From Macrostomum hystrix (taxonomy: Eukaryota; Platyhelminthes; Macrostomidae), in the NCBI GenBank assembly GCA_950097015.1, contig CATNEN010000026.1, positions 1,530,001 through 1,594,000 of the forward strand: a DNA stretch of 64,000 bases. The letters run 5' to 3'. The notes beneath the pieces were generated by a model. The model ran no database searches, was not told the DNA's origin, and saw nothing but the letters and a program-made list of their open reading frames with translations. Below are positions 14,801 through 23,800 of the stretch, piece by piece. The position numbers and the translations under genes are program-made. The number at the start of each line of letters is the position of its first letter. Position 1 is the first letter of the stretch.

Positions 14801-14933
14801 TGCTCATCAGCAGCTGCCGCCGCCACCGCCCGAGCTGCTCCACCTGCACCTGCTGGAGCACCAGGCCAGCAACTACACGAGGCGGCAGAATTTCTTCGCT
14901 AATCCTTACGCTGCCACGGCTGAGACCCCTTGA
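2801..14933 (+). CDS. FARP: FARP-like protein, FERM half (5' partial)
   Basis: FERM, FERM-adjacent and tail part of a FARP1/2-type protein, a membrane-cortex adaptor and Rho-family GEF. Exons by splice signals and continuous phase: 2801-2927, 3927-4014, 4800-4955, (optional 6193-6243), 10556-10716, 10782-10856, 11846-14933. Visible matches to the family are AEIGDF at the F1/F2 junction, [70 protein letters not shown], and [14 protein letters not shown] in the FERM-adjacent segment. These FAVFQG/KLSFKR-type signatures are nearer FARP/FRMD7 than other FERM families. The first exon starts in phase 1, so upstream exons (F1 lobe and start) lie outside the window. The last exon adds about 1,029 residues and ends at a TGA at 14931. 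Exon calls are by eye; the family assignment is strong. Confidence 0.88.
3345..3785. repeat. Minisatellite, 21-bp unit
   Basis: Core ACGATAGAGACCGATAGAT, becoming degenerate rightward. It lies in the intron before the exon at 3927. Confidence 0.95.
4150..4465. repeat. Degenerate tandem repeat
   Basis: Irregular copies of GGTAGATTGATACTCAGGAT with AAAAAGATGG spacers. Confidence 0.85.
4470..4765. repeat. Minisatellite, 20-bp unit
   Basis: Unit GTAGACTGGAAGGTAGGCAG. It ends about 35 bases before the FARP acceptor at 4798. Confidence 0.95.
5290..6095. repeat. Minisatellite, 12-bp unit
   Basis: Unit CTCTAATCCACT with CATT and TTCACT variants. The long minus-strand frame of Glu-Ser-Gly-Leu repeats is an artefact of it. 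Confidence 0.95.
6193..6243 (+). CDS. Candidate 51-nt cassette exon in the FERM F3 lobe
   Basis: A 51-nt open segment is preceded by TTTCAG and followed by the donor GTAAGG. It begins and ends in phase 0, as do the flanking junctions (after HPEGY at 4955, before NYYKDI at 10556). It would insert 17 residues ([17 protein letters not shown]) between HPEGY and NYYKDIVEF. Skipping it gives exactly the spacing found in human FARP1, so inclusion would be an optional insertion in the F3 lobe. No homology supports the inserted residues; the case rests on splice signals and phase. Confidence 0.45.
6500..7035. repeat. Minisatellite, 32-bp unit
   Basis: Core GGGTTTGTTAATCGTAGGAT followed by TTGGGATTCCAT, about 16 copies. 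Confidence 0.95.
7325..8105. repeat. Minisatellite, 22-bp unit
   Basis: Core AATCCCTGTCTAACAGGTAG, with a GGTTGC variant becoming frequent rightward. Confidence 0.95.
8605..10235. repeat. Minisatellite, 46-bp unit
   Basis: About 35 copies with core AGCTCTCACCCACCCCAACA then GTCCCAATGTACACTAACCC. C-rich and very homogeneous, with runs of the same variants recurring (compare 8650-9000 with 9285-9560), which points to segmental duplication inside the array. Confidence 0.95.
10930..11815. repeat. Minisatellite, 45/46-bp unit
   Basis: Core AATGTACACTCAGTCTGACC then AAACCCTCTCCAACCCCAGC. It fills the intron between FARP exons 10782-10856 and 11846-14933, and frames on both strands are artefacts. 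Confidence 0.95.
11846..14933 (+). CDS. FARP: 3.1 kb FARP tail exon, low-complexity
   Basis: Single large exon joined in phase (AG|G) to the FERM-adjacent exon. The acceptor CCATCCAG directly follows the 45-bp minisatellite. Composition in order: Gly/Arg/Ser-rich start; polyglutamine (about 12118-12225); proline runs (12420-12520); Ala/Val/Asp stretches; a proline-glutamine patch (13120-13200); acidic DDDDDDD and EDDDDE-type runs (13370-13590); Gly/Val-rich repeats (13790-14010); Ser-rich; long polyproline blocks with PPPPPP motifs (14150-14490); and a final QQQQQQ/PPPPP segment. No globular domain is seen. Polyproline blocks could bind SH3, EVH1 or profilin, which is inference. It has high GC codon use, unlike the AT-rich introns around it. 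A GTGAGG donor lies inside at 13552. Confidence 0.85.
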
Positions 14934-15249
14934 GCACAGATTCGGTTGCTAGGGCCGACTGTCTGATTCCTTTAGTGCCATTCTGTACTCAGTTCTCAAG
15001 CTATCATCCTGCCTCCCATTCTGCTAACTGTTCATAAATTCCAGTACATCTGGCTTTCTCCATCGCGTATTGAAAATGTGCATTTTTAAGCGATCAAGTC
15101 CGACAGTTTTCTCCCCTCCCATTGGTCCGTTAGAACAGCATGTACTTCTGGAATCTTCCAAACCTCAGAGTTTCAGCGCTTCGCAACGAAATTTTGTACA
15201 AGTGTTGCTGTACCTTATATAAGCCAGACACCTACCTGTACACCCACAA

Positions 15250-15730
15250 ATTAACAACCTATACACCCACTCCGTCCCTATTTTCCCCACCTACACACCC
15301 TCCCCATTCCCACCTAGACACCCACCCCATACCCACCTTGACATCCACCCCATTCCGACCTAGACACCCACCCCATTCCCACCTAGACACCCACCCCATA
15401 CCCACCTTGACACCCACCCCATACCCACCTTGACACCCACCCCATTCCCACCTAGACACCCACCCCATTCCCACCTTGACACCCACCCCATTCCCACCTA
15501 AACACCCACCCCATTCCCACCTAAACACCCACCCCATTCCCACCTAGACACCCACCCCATACCCACCTTGACACCCACCCCATTCCCACCTAGACACCCA
15601 CCCCATTCCCACCTTGACACCCACCCCATTCCCACCTTGACACCCACCCCATTCCCACCTTGACACCCACCCCATCCCCACCTTGACACCCACTCCATAC
15701 CCACCTAGACACCCACCCCATACCCACCTC
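15250..15730. repeat. Minisatellite, 23-bp unit
   Basis: Core CACCCACCCCATTCCCACCT with AGA/TGA variants. It lies after the FERM-half stop codon. Confidence 0.95.
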
Positions 15731-16015
15731 GTTTTGCTATTTGCAGCAGTGTTTAGTAAATTGGTATACTAGCATTCATGCTATTCAAACGCGTGTTCTT
15801 GAGGCACTGGAGTCAGAGTCTAGTATCTAGAAATGCAATTTTATCAGAGTAAAAAAATATATTTGCGTTGGTTTTTTCGCAATCTCCACATTTTTCTTTA
15901 GTACCTTCTGCTGCTATCTCTATTTATATACAATTTTGTATATGTACTTCTGTGTTAATCCTTTTTTCTTTCGCGTTGTTCAATTTTAAATCACCTCAGA
16001 AATATTTGACTTTTA

Positions 16016-16021
16016 AATAAA
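16016..16021 (+). terminator. Possible poly(A) signal for FERM-only transcript
   Basis: AATAAA about 1.08 kb downstream of the TGA at 14931, in a T-rich stretch followed by GTTTAG and TTTTGTGTGTC. If used, the 3' UTR would include the 23-bp array at 15250-15730. Position and hexamer only. Confidence 0.3.
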
Positions 16022-16519
16022 TTTGTTTAGACATTTTGTGTGTCTTACTACTGAACAACTAACCCAAAAGTAGCATATTGCGCGTTGCATTTTTTAGCAG
16101 TCGCGTATTTTTTACCCAAATTTTCTGTGCAACCTCTTTTCAAACCAACGTTGATTTTGAAAATTACTTTGATAGTGATTACTGATTGCAATCAATAATT
16201 GCTTATTTTATTGTGCGGAAACTATTGTGTTGTTAACCTACTTGTTCTATCTTGTTTTGGTATTCTAGTCAAGTTAGCACTGAGTTTTTGTTCCATTGTT
16301 TTCTTTTACCCTTGTCTAATTTACTTTGACGTTTTTGTGAAACCGATAATTAAATGTAAAATGCGTGTCGCTTATTTGACAGCTTGAACTGGCGATACGC
16401 TGTGAAGCGGATACTTCTGTTTTATGGAATGTGCAAATTATAACTGTTAGCTGTTCGGTCTCTTACCTCAGTCGTTTAATCTTTACGAAACTGTACTCGG
16501 ACACAGATGTGTATTAGAA

Positions 16520-17165
16520 TAAAAACATACTCACAGGTATGTACTCTGATTAGAACATACTCACAGGTATGTACTCTGATTTGAACATACTCACAGGTAT
16601 GTACTCTGATTAGAACATACTCACAGGTATGTACTCTGATTTGAACATACTCACAGGTATGTACTCTGATTTGAACATACTCACAGGTATGTACTCTGAT
16701 TTGAACATACTCACAGGTTTTTGTACTCTGATTTGAACATACTCACAGGTATGTACTCTGATTTGAACATACTCACAGGTTTGTACTCTGATTTGAACAT
16801 ACTCACAGGTATGTACTCTGATTTGAACATACTCACAGGTATGTACTCTGATTTGAACATACTCACATGTATGTACTCTGATTTGAACATACTCACAGGT
16901 ATGTACTATGATTTGAACATACTGACAGGTTTGTACTCTGATTTGAACATACTCACAGGTTTGTGCTCTGATTTGAACATACAGGTTTGTGCTCTGATTT
17001 GAACATACTCACAGGTATGTACTCTGATTTGAACATACTCACAGGTTTGTACTCTGATTTGAACATACTCACAGGTTTGTACTCTGATTTGAACATACAG
17101 GTTTGTGCTCTGATTTGAACATACTCACAAGTATGAACTCTGATTAGAACATACTCACAGGTGCT
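16520..17165. repeat. Minisatellite, 30-bp unit
   Basis: Core GTACTCTGATTTGAACATAC then TCACAGGTAT. Confidence 0.95.
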
Positions 17166-17232
17166 TTTACTAAAACAGGTATTTCTCAATTTGTTTCTTA
17201 TTAAGCCTTCTGAATCATGCACACCTTTATTA

Positions 17233-17822
17233 CAGTAGAAATACAAAAGGGGTGTGGAAATTACCCACCCCCTGACAGTTATTCGTGCTGCACCCGAACG
17301 GAGCAATACAAGCACACGAAACTCAAGCCAACTTTTTGTTGCGCATCTTCTGAAACAAGAAACAAGTCGCCAGCCCTTCAGACCGTCGAGATATTCAATG
17401 GTTCTGGCCGAAGGTCTGATTATTCGAATAAACGCTAGTGGATGTCATTCACCCCTATACACGAATTTGCACTGCGCCTCAGTGCGGCCTTGCCAGGCCT
17501 TCAAACTTTATCAGCCTGTCACCCGAATGTGCCTGCATCATCTCCGACTTCGGTGGTCACCTACCTTTATCTAGACAGATTTGCTAGACCTTCAAGGGCT
17601 ACAACAGGTGGAAATAGGCCACTATGGACACCCTGACGCGAATTTCTCCAATTTCACTGATCAAGCCAAAATATTAGGCGTAGCTCAACCACAGTACACC
17701 ATCGCCTAGTCTGTCAACCAGTCACCAACCAACGCTTTTAGCATTCGGGCGCTGCCAAGAGAAATTTAGTGGGGGGGAGATAGTATAAAAACGGGCGGCA
17801 AAATGGCTTGGTAGTCCTACTG
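17233..17822 (+). mobile_element. Non-autonomous TIR element, TTAA type, copy 1
   Basis: Ends CAGTAGAAA...CCTACTG, with the G-run/C-run subterminal blocks and CCGAACGGAGCAAT...CAGTGCGGCCTTGCCAGGCC body shared with copies at 30.2-30.7 and 36.7-37.3 kb. Flanks are ATTA and TTTA, so the target duplication has decayed. No transposase frame is present. Confidence 0.7.
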
Positions 17823-17877
17823 TTTAGGACAGTTTTTCTTAGTAAGATTATTCTGACTGATCCACCGGCACTCAGTC

Positions 17878-19236
17878 TCAGTAGACCTTGACAAACTTAT
17901 CCCAGGCGCCGCTCTTCTCGATGGCGTCGCCGACGCTGGCATCGGCGAAGTCCAGCATGCGGCAGCGAGCCTCGGCCCGGTTGAACAGAGCCGCCCGGCA
18001 CTCCCAGCGGGCAGCGCACAGGCGAACGCAGAGCAGCCTTCGATGCACCGACTGCAGCTCCGTGTAGCAGTAGTAGGGCGTGATGTCGCCTAGCTGCAGG
18101 AAGCTGGCTCGACGGAAGCTGCCGCTGTTCGGCGTGGCCACGGGCTGGCAGACGAAGCCGCACCTTCTGATTGAGCGATAGTCGGTGAGAATCCCATTTG
18201 TCAGGACCAGCATGTCATCCGAGCTGTCACTATTACTCGGCGATTTATTGGCACAATCTTCAGCTTTGAAGTCGCTTCCGTTAGCCATGCGCCAGCCGAT
18301 TCTGTGGAGTCATGCGGCTGATGCTTGGCTGGGATAATAACAGGGCCAAACCCACCCTTAATTACCCAACTAATGCTGCGCCGATTTAACAGCTGGATGA
18401 ACAGTGCAGTGTTAAGTGAATTGCTGAAGGACACAAATTGTTCCAGTGGAGTCGGGAATCGAACTCCTGACCTTTAAGTCTAGAGTCCGACGCTCTAACC
18501 ACTAGGCCACAGCCCCCTGAGAGAAAATGGGTCAGAAAAAGTTTTTTAAAGCGGAAAAAATTTTCCGCCCTTAACTATGAACTAACTTTCAAGGCCGTCC
18601 GACGTCGGCATCCGCATCAGCATATTCAGCGGTTCTTGTCAAAGGCCCTGGTGACAAGGACAATTGACATTGCTCTGCATATGTTATGATGAAACTTTGT
18701 GAGCAGAACTATTACGCCTATAGTTGTGGTTATTGCCACCAGACACCCCGACGAGAGTCTTTGAATATCTCGACGATTTGGTGATTCTGGAAGCTGAAAA
18801 TTTGAGCCCATTTTCTAGGTTTTCATGGCGATCCGTCGAATATTTTGGGAGATACAGAAAATAGAAATTTTGAAATACACCCGTTGTCTTTCTACTGATA
18901 AGCAGCTGCTGAAGCTGTTTCGTCAATTAGTTCAATAAACCTGCTGGTTTGCCGCTCCGCCAGCATGTCCGTGATGCCAACCCACAGGTCCGCGGTGCTT
19001 ATTGAAAAGGCTGCAGCAGCCCGAATGGCTGCCGGCTCCATCACCAGCTCGCCCTGCACCTCCTGGCACAGACTGGCTGCCTGGCACCAGCTGACGGAGG
19101 CAGCGGTGTTGACGAGCAGGCAGAAGCCGGAGATGGACTGGAAGGGCGGCTGGCAGGACTGCAGGCTGTGCGGACAGGCGAGGAGGCTCAGCACCACGAG
19201 GATTATTGCGATCGCTGATACAGACTGCTGCGTCAT
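17878..19236 (-). CDS. Secreted C-type lectin with C-terminal PAN/apple-like domain
   Basis: Two exons, 18896-19236 and 17878-18301, joined CA|A, give 254 residues with stop TGA at 17878. Residues 1-26 are a signal peptide (IAIILVVLSLLACPHS). A short C-type lectin-like fold follows: CQPPFQSISGFCLLV, SWCQAASLCQE, DLWVGITD, then after the splice QIGWRMANGSDF, EDCANKS and CGFVCQ at its end. The canonical calcium/sugar motifs EPN/QPD and WND are not seen, so sugar binding is doubtful. The C-terminal ~95 residues have spaced cysteines (YYCYTELQSVHRRLLCVRLC, ECRAALFN, CRMLDF) like a PAN/apple module. The gene lies antisense between the two FARP halves, and its intron holds a SINE. The splice join restores the lectin fold, which supports the model. 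Confidence 0.75.
18315..18518 (-). mobile_element. tRNA-derived SINE, family 1
   Basis: The minus strand begins GGGGCTGTGGCCTAGTGGTT (A box) and contains GGAGTTCGATTCCCGAC (B box). The family body follows (AATTTGTGTCC, CAGCTGG...TTAATTAC-type). It lies inside the lectin intron. Confidence 0.8.
18545..18800 (+). mobile_element. Interspersed repeat family 2, copy 1
   Basis: Shares GGTGACAAGGACAA, GTGAGCAGAA and GAATATCTCGACGAT segments in the same order with 36590-37445 (interrupted) and the minus strand of 41340-41600. Confidence 0.6.
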
Positions 19237-19277
19237 GTTAGCTTCTGCAGCGCTCTAGCCAAATGAGCCCTGATCAG

Positions 19278-19286
19278 CTTTTATAA
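19278..19286 (-). promoter_or_regulatory. TATA box of the lectin gene
   Basis: On the minus strand the sequence reads TTTATAAAAGC about 42-50 bases before the lectin ATG. That fits a TATA box with a very short 5' leader. Confidence 0.5.
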
Positions 19287-20840
19287 ACTATTTGCTGAGT
19301 CCCTGTCGCAACTGAAGGTGTCAGTAACGCCAGTGCTTTTTATATTACTTTCGTTTTCTCATTTGACTGCAACCGATGCTTATCCTGCTTCGTTGGGTCT
19401 GGCTTAGCCAAATTGAAGCGGAACAAATGGAACGCCCCATAAGTTAACTGAATGAGTCACGCTATTTTAACCACTGGGGGAAGTAACAGTCGATTACGTA
19501 CGAGCTACGAGTGGGTTTGATTGACAGATGAGAGGCGGGTGAGCAGGTTAAGTAGAAAGTAGAGAAGCCAGGAATTAAGCGACTTTTGAAAATATATACC
19601 TGACTTGCTTCAACTATCCAAATTTGGGCTTTCTCGCGCTTAACTTTGCCTAGCAGACCGCTGATTGGCTAGCTGGCTCTCTCTTCCCCTCGTCTCTCAG
19701 CTAGGGCGTATCAGTCCTGCGAGACTTAGCCCATCCCTACTAAACCCGCGCTGATTGGCTGGAGAAGACGTCACACTTACCCTGCTTTTCTGCCCCCAGA
19801 CCCAAACCCTTGTTGTTGTTTTTATTTTAAGGCTAAATCGACTCGCATGGCTGTCGAGTCGAGTGACAGTCGAGTGACAGTCGAGTGACTGGCGATGTGA
19901 AAATCGAGGGAAAATCGCTAGAAAGATGGTTCAAAAAGAATGCTTGCAATTTTTTACGAAAAAATGAATATGCGGTGCCAAAGGCAGAAAATAATTAACA
20001 CAAATACAATTCATGCTACTGATAAGTAGTGTAACCGAGTGACAGTGACAGATGTACGAGCATTCACATTTCTATTTGTGCGCCCACCCCCATTTTTCCT
20101 GCCCCACACATGTACATTTTTTTTGGGCGTATCTCTCTCTCTCTCTACCCCTCTAACGTGAATTTATTTATGTTCAATAAAATCGCACCGCCCAAGTAGG
20201 GGCCTCAACACTTTTCCATAGTGCTGAATCATGAACTGAACTCTTACAAGCAGCTCAGAAAAAATACAAGCAGGAAAATGCTTGAATTCACGTGCTGCAG
20301 GAGCGTGTCGGGAACTGCATGGCAAAATGAAATCCTACACCAATGGACCGCGACTAAATCCCAGCTTATTGATTGATTTTCCCATGGCAAGTACTCGTAG
20401 CTAAGCGTCATTAGCCATTCTCCCTAGTCTCTGTGCGGCCTTCCTTCTATCCTCCTGATGCCCATAATTAGCATAATTTATTCAGGCCTCGGAACACTGC
20501 GCTTTGATGATGAGGCGACTCAAACTGATTTTCCTTTTCTGCTCCCATCTCTTATGCTCTTGAGTAGGGCTGGAGTGGGTCGAGTTCCCGAATTGGCCCG
20601 GAGGCAGAGCAGCTGTCGCTGTCGCCTCTGCCCTCCCCACCTCCTGTTGTGTCCGTCCCTCTCCATCGCTTCACTCAGAGTTTGATTGGACAAAAGACAG
20701 ATCCTCAGACTGAAGCCTGCGAGAGGCCGAGACGGAAAACTCCTAAAGCCTTCTCTTTTGACTTTGCAGGCATTTTTTGATAAGGTCTAATCTCGCCCTC
20801 TAATAATCCTAGGCGTTTCTCCACAACAAAGTCTGCCCCA
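19287..20840. other. Intergenic or intronic stretch with no gene seen
   Basis: Contains the CCAAT/CRE-like cluster, a short GTGACAGTCGA repeat (19858-19890), a CT microsatellite (about 20131-20146) and AATAAA (about 20176). No convincing exon, although open frames occur near 20458-20685. Confidence 0.5.
19660..19780. promoter_or_regulatory. CCAAT/CRE-like cluster, possible promoter region
   Basis: Two copies of CTGATTGGCT (inverted CCAAT) lie about 90 bases apart, with GACGTCAC (CRE-like) just after the second. The block is more GC-rich than its surroundings. It sits between the lectin start (minus) and the first DH exon (plus), so it could serve either side. Motif reading only. Confidence 0.25.
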
Positions 20841-20859
20841 GGCTTGTCTTTTTGTGCAG

Positions 20860-23800
20860 CAGCTTCATTGCCCGACATGCACAATGCCATTAGCCAGGTA
20901 AGCCAGGTAATCTCAAATCCCACACCGTGAGACTCCCCCATCCCCTCAAATCCCACACCGTGAGACTCCCCCATCCCCTCAAATCCCACACCGTGAGACT
21001 CCCCCATCCCCTCAAATCCCACACCGTGAGACTCCCCCATCCCCTCAAATCCCACACCGTGAGACTCCCCCATCTCCTCAAATCTCAGCAGGCGGTGAGC
21101 AGTGGCTGCGGTGCTGTGAGTCACAGTCGGCAGCATTGCCCTAACAGCCTGCCCTACCAGCTGTGCCTGGAGCTGTTCATGACGGAGCGCAGCTACCAGC
21201 TGGAGCTTCGACTGGCCTGTCGGCAGCTACGTCGGGCTCTGACGGCCGCAGAGGATTCGTCGCAGAGCCTGACGCCGGCAGAGGCTGGCGGGGCGACGCG
21301 AGCCTGGTCCGTCCTGGCACCGTGCCTGGAACAGCTCGAACGGCTGCGGGGCGAGCATAGGCACATGATGAACGATTTGGAGCTTCGACTGGGCGATTGG
21401 AAGGCGGGCAGGCTGGGCCAGAGACTGGCCGACCTGCTGCTCCTGCGGCTGCTCCGCCTGCTGCCGGCCTACAGACACCTGGCTGGAGACGCGCCGCGAC
21501 TGCTCAGCGCCGTCTGCTGCCTGCATCGCGGAGACGCCGGCGCTGCCACAGCGGCTGCTCTGAATGGCTGCATCGCTGAGCCGCTTCATCGGCTTCTGAT
21601 GGCGCCGGCGCACAGACTTCTGCACTATCGCCTGCTGTGCGATCGCCTGCTGCGTCACCATGGCAACCAACACGACGCCGACGCTGTCGCTGATGCTGAA
21701 GACTGCCGACTGCTGCGCGACCAGCTCGACGACGCTCTGCGTCAGACAAACCCGGCGTGCTTTGCAGCTGAACAGTTCTGCATCCTGGCGGAGCTGCTCG
21801 CCGACTTGGCCGACTGTGCAGGCGATGCTGCGCCGCCAATCCATTTGGGCCGCCAGTTCTACCGACTCGGCTGCCTTCGGCGCTTGTCGACCAAGAGGCA
21901 TGTCGGAGAGAGCCAGCGACTGCTGGTATGCCTGACCGACGATTGTCTAGTCTACATGGCGCGGGACGGCAGCGGCGGCGGCGGCGACGACAGCGCGCAT
22001 CGGTTTCGCATCCGCGGACGCTTCCCGCTGGTGAGTCTGACGGTGGACGACAGTCCAGTTGAGGCGACGACCTTGGCGACATCGTTCGCCGTCAGCGGTC
22101 AATGCCGACTCGGCCAAAGAAAACGCATTGTATTCGTAGCGACAAATCGGCGAGAGCGTCGACTGTGGCTGACCGACTTGTCAGCGGCAGCAGAAGCCGC
22201 GACTGCGGAGTCTTCAGCGGATCGCGTGTCGGCGACGCCGGCGACTCATCTGCAGTGCCTGTCGCCGGCTCGCGTCTGCTGGCGCATCGAGGCCAGCCTT
22301 GGCGCGGAGGATCTGCTCCGGTGGCGCAGCTGCCGCATCAGCGGCCACCTTCTGCGGAAGCTGCGCGACTCGCCCGGCTGGCAACGGCTCTGGGTGGTGC
22401 TGGCCTGGGCGGCTCTGCACTTTTACAAGTCTTATCATGTTAGTGTGTCTCTTGAACGCAACTAAAAATTCTACAGTATTTAAACTCAATGTACATTCAA
22501 GCAAAACTTACGTACATTTAATGTACATTCAAGCAAAACTTACGTACATTCAATGTACATTCAAGCAAAACTTACGTACATTCAATGTACATTCAAGCAA
22601 ACCTTACGTACATTCAATGTAAATTCAAGCAAAACTTACGTACATTCAATGTTACTTATACTTAATTGCAGGGGGGCCTGGGGCACTTGACGCACAAGCG
22701 CAGGAACGGCATGCCCCCAGGCCGGCGAACTAGGCGGGAGTCGCCCATCGCGCCATCTAGACCCCTGAACACAGGCACCTCATACACAGCCGCAAGCCAA
22801 GCGGGGAAGGGGGCGGCAGCCGGAGTGCCTCTCACCCCAGGCCCGCACACGCACAGAGCTGACCAAACAAGGGGAGGACTTACATGCCTGAAGGGTAGGG
22901 ACGAGAGGACCAAGCCACGCGCGCAGACGGCTGGTGAAACCTCGCCGCTCAGAGCACGCATGGCTGGTGCACACCCGCCCCACCCCCCATACAACGCCTC
23001 ACACCCGGCCCAACGCACAAACATAAACACAAACAAGCAGGCATGCAGAAGGCAGGAGCGAAGCTATTATTTCAAGCTTTGATTGCACGAAATATGGTGC
23101 ACCTCCGCCGGTCGCTACTGTCCAAACCCCCCCCAACAAGTCCCGAAATTAATCGTGACTTGAAGGGTGAATCGAACTAGCGTCCTTTGGAGTGCGAGGC
23201 AGCGACGTTAGCCGCTGACCCACTCGCCCCCTCCACATTCAATGTACATTCAAGCAAAACTTACGTACACTCAGTGTAAATTCAAGCAATACTTACGTAC
23301 ACTCAGTGTACATTCAAGCGTACACTTAATGCACATTTAAGCAATACTAACGTACACTTAATGTACAGACTTTTCTATCTCTAGTATATCTATCTATATT
23401 AGTTTAATCTATGCAGTTCTCATTAGAACTACAGTTTTACACTGCAGCTAAGGTTTGTACACATTCCACTTGCATGTCGTCAAAGTCTTTGAGCATCCAA
23501 TGAGGGCTTGAGCATTGCTACTAGTCAAATGGGTCTGTGGCAAGGACTACTAAAGTACTACTAGTGGTCCTTGGTCTGTGGCTGAGGACTTTCAGCATCA
23601 AATCAGCCGCTTGACGAGGCAGCGAAGCGTTGAAAGGTCAAAGAATTGAGGATAAAAAGGGCCTAGTCGTGACTGCACTCACTGAGAGCGCAGCTAATTG
23701 GGTGAAGTATAGGCCGCAGAAAGGCTAGTCCGTCGTCGAATCTATTTAGCCCCAATTTCCTCCAGAGAGAAAACCTTTCTCTTCCCCAAAGATCTACTCG

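Noticed and set aside
18440-18518. Functional tRNA gene on the minus strand
   Set aside because: A- and B-box-like sequence is present, but it is the head of a dispersed SINE with the same downstream body as other copies; no clean acceptor stem was seen.
22666-23082. 138-codon frame
   Set aside because: Lies wholly inside the GC-rich tRNA-headed element; no homology or splice context.
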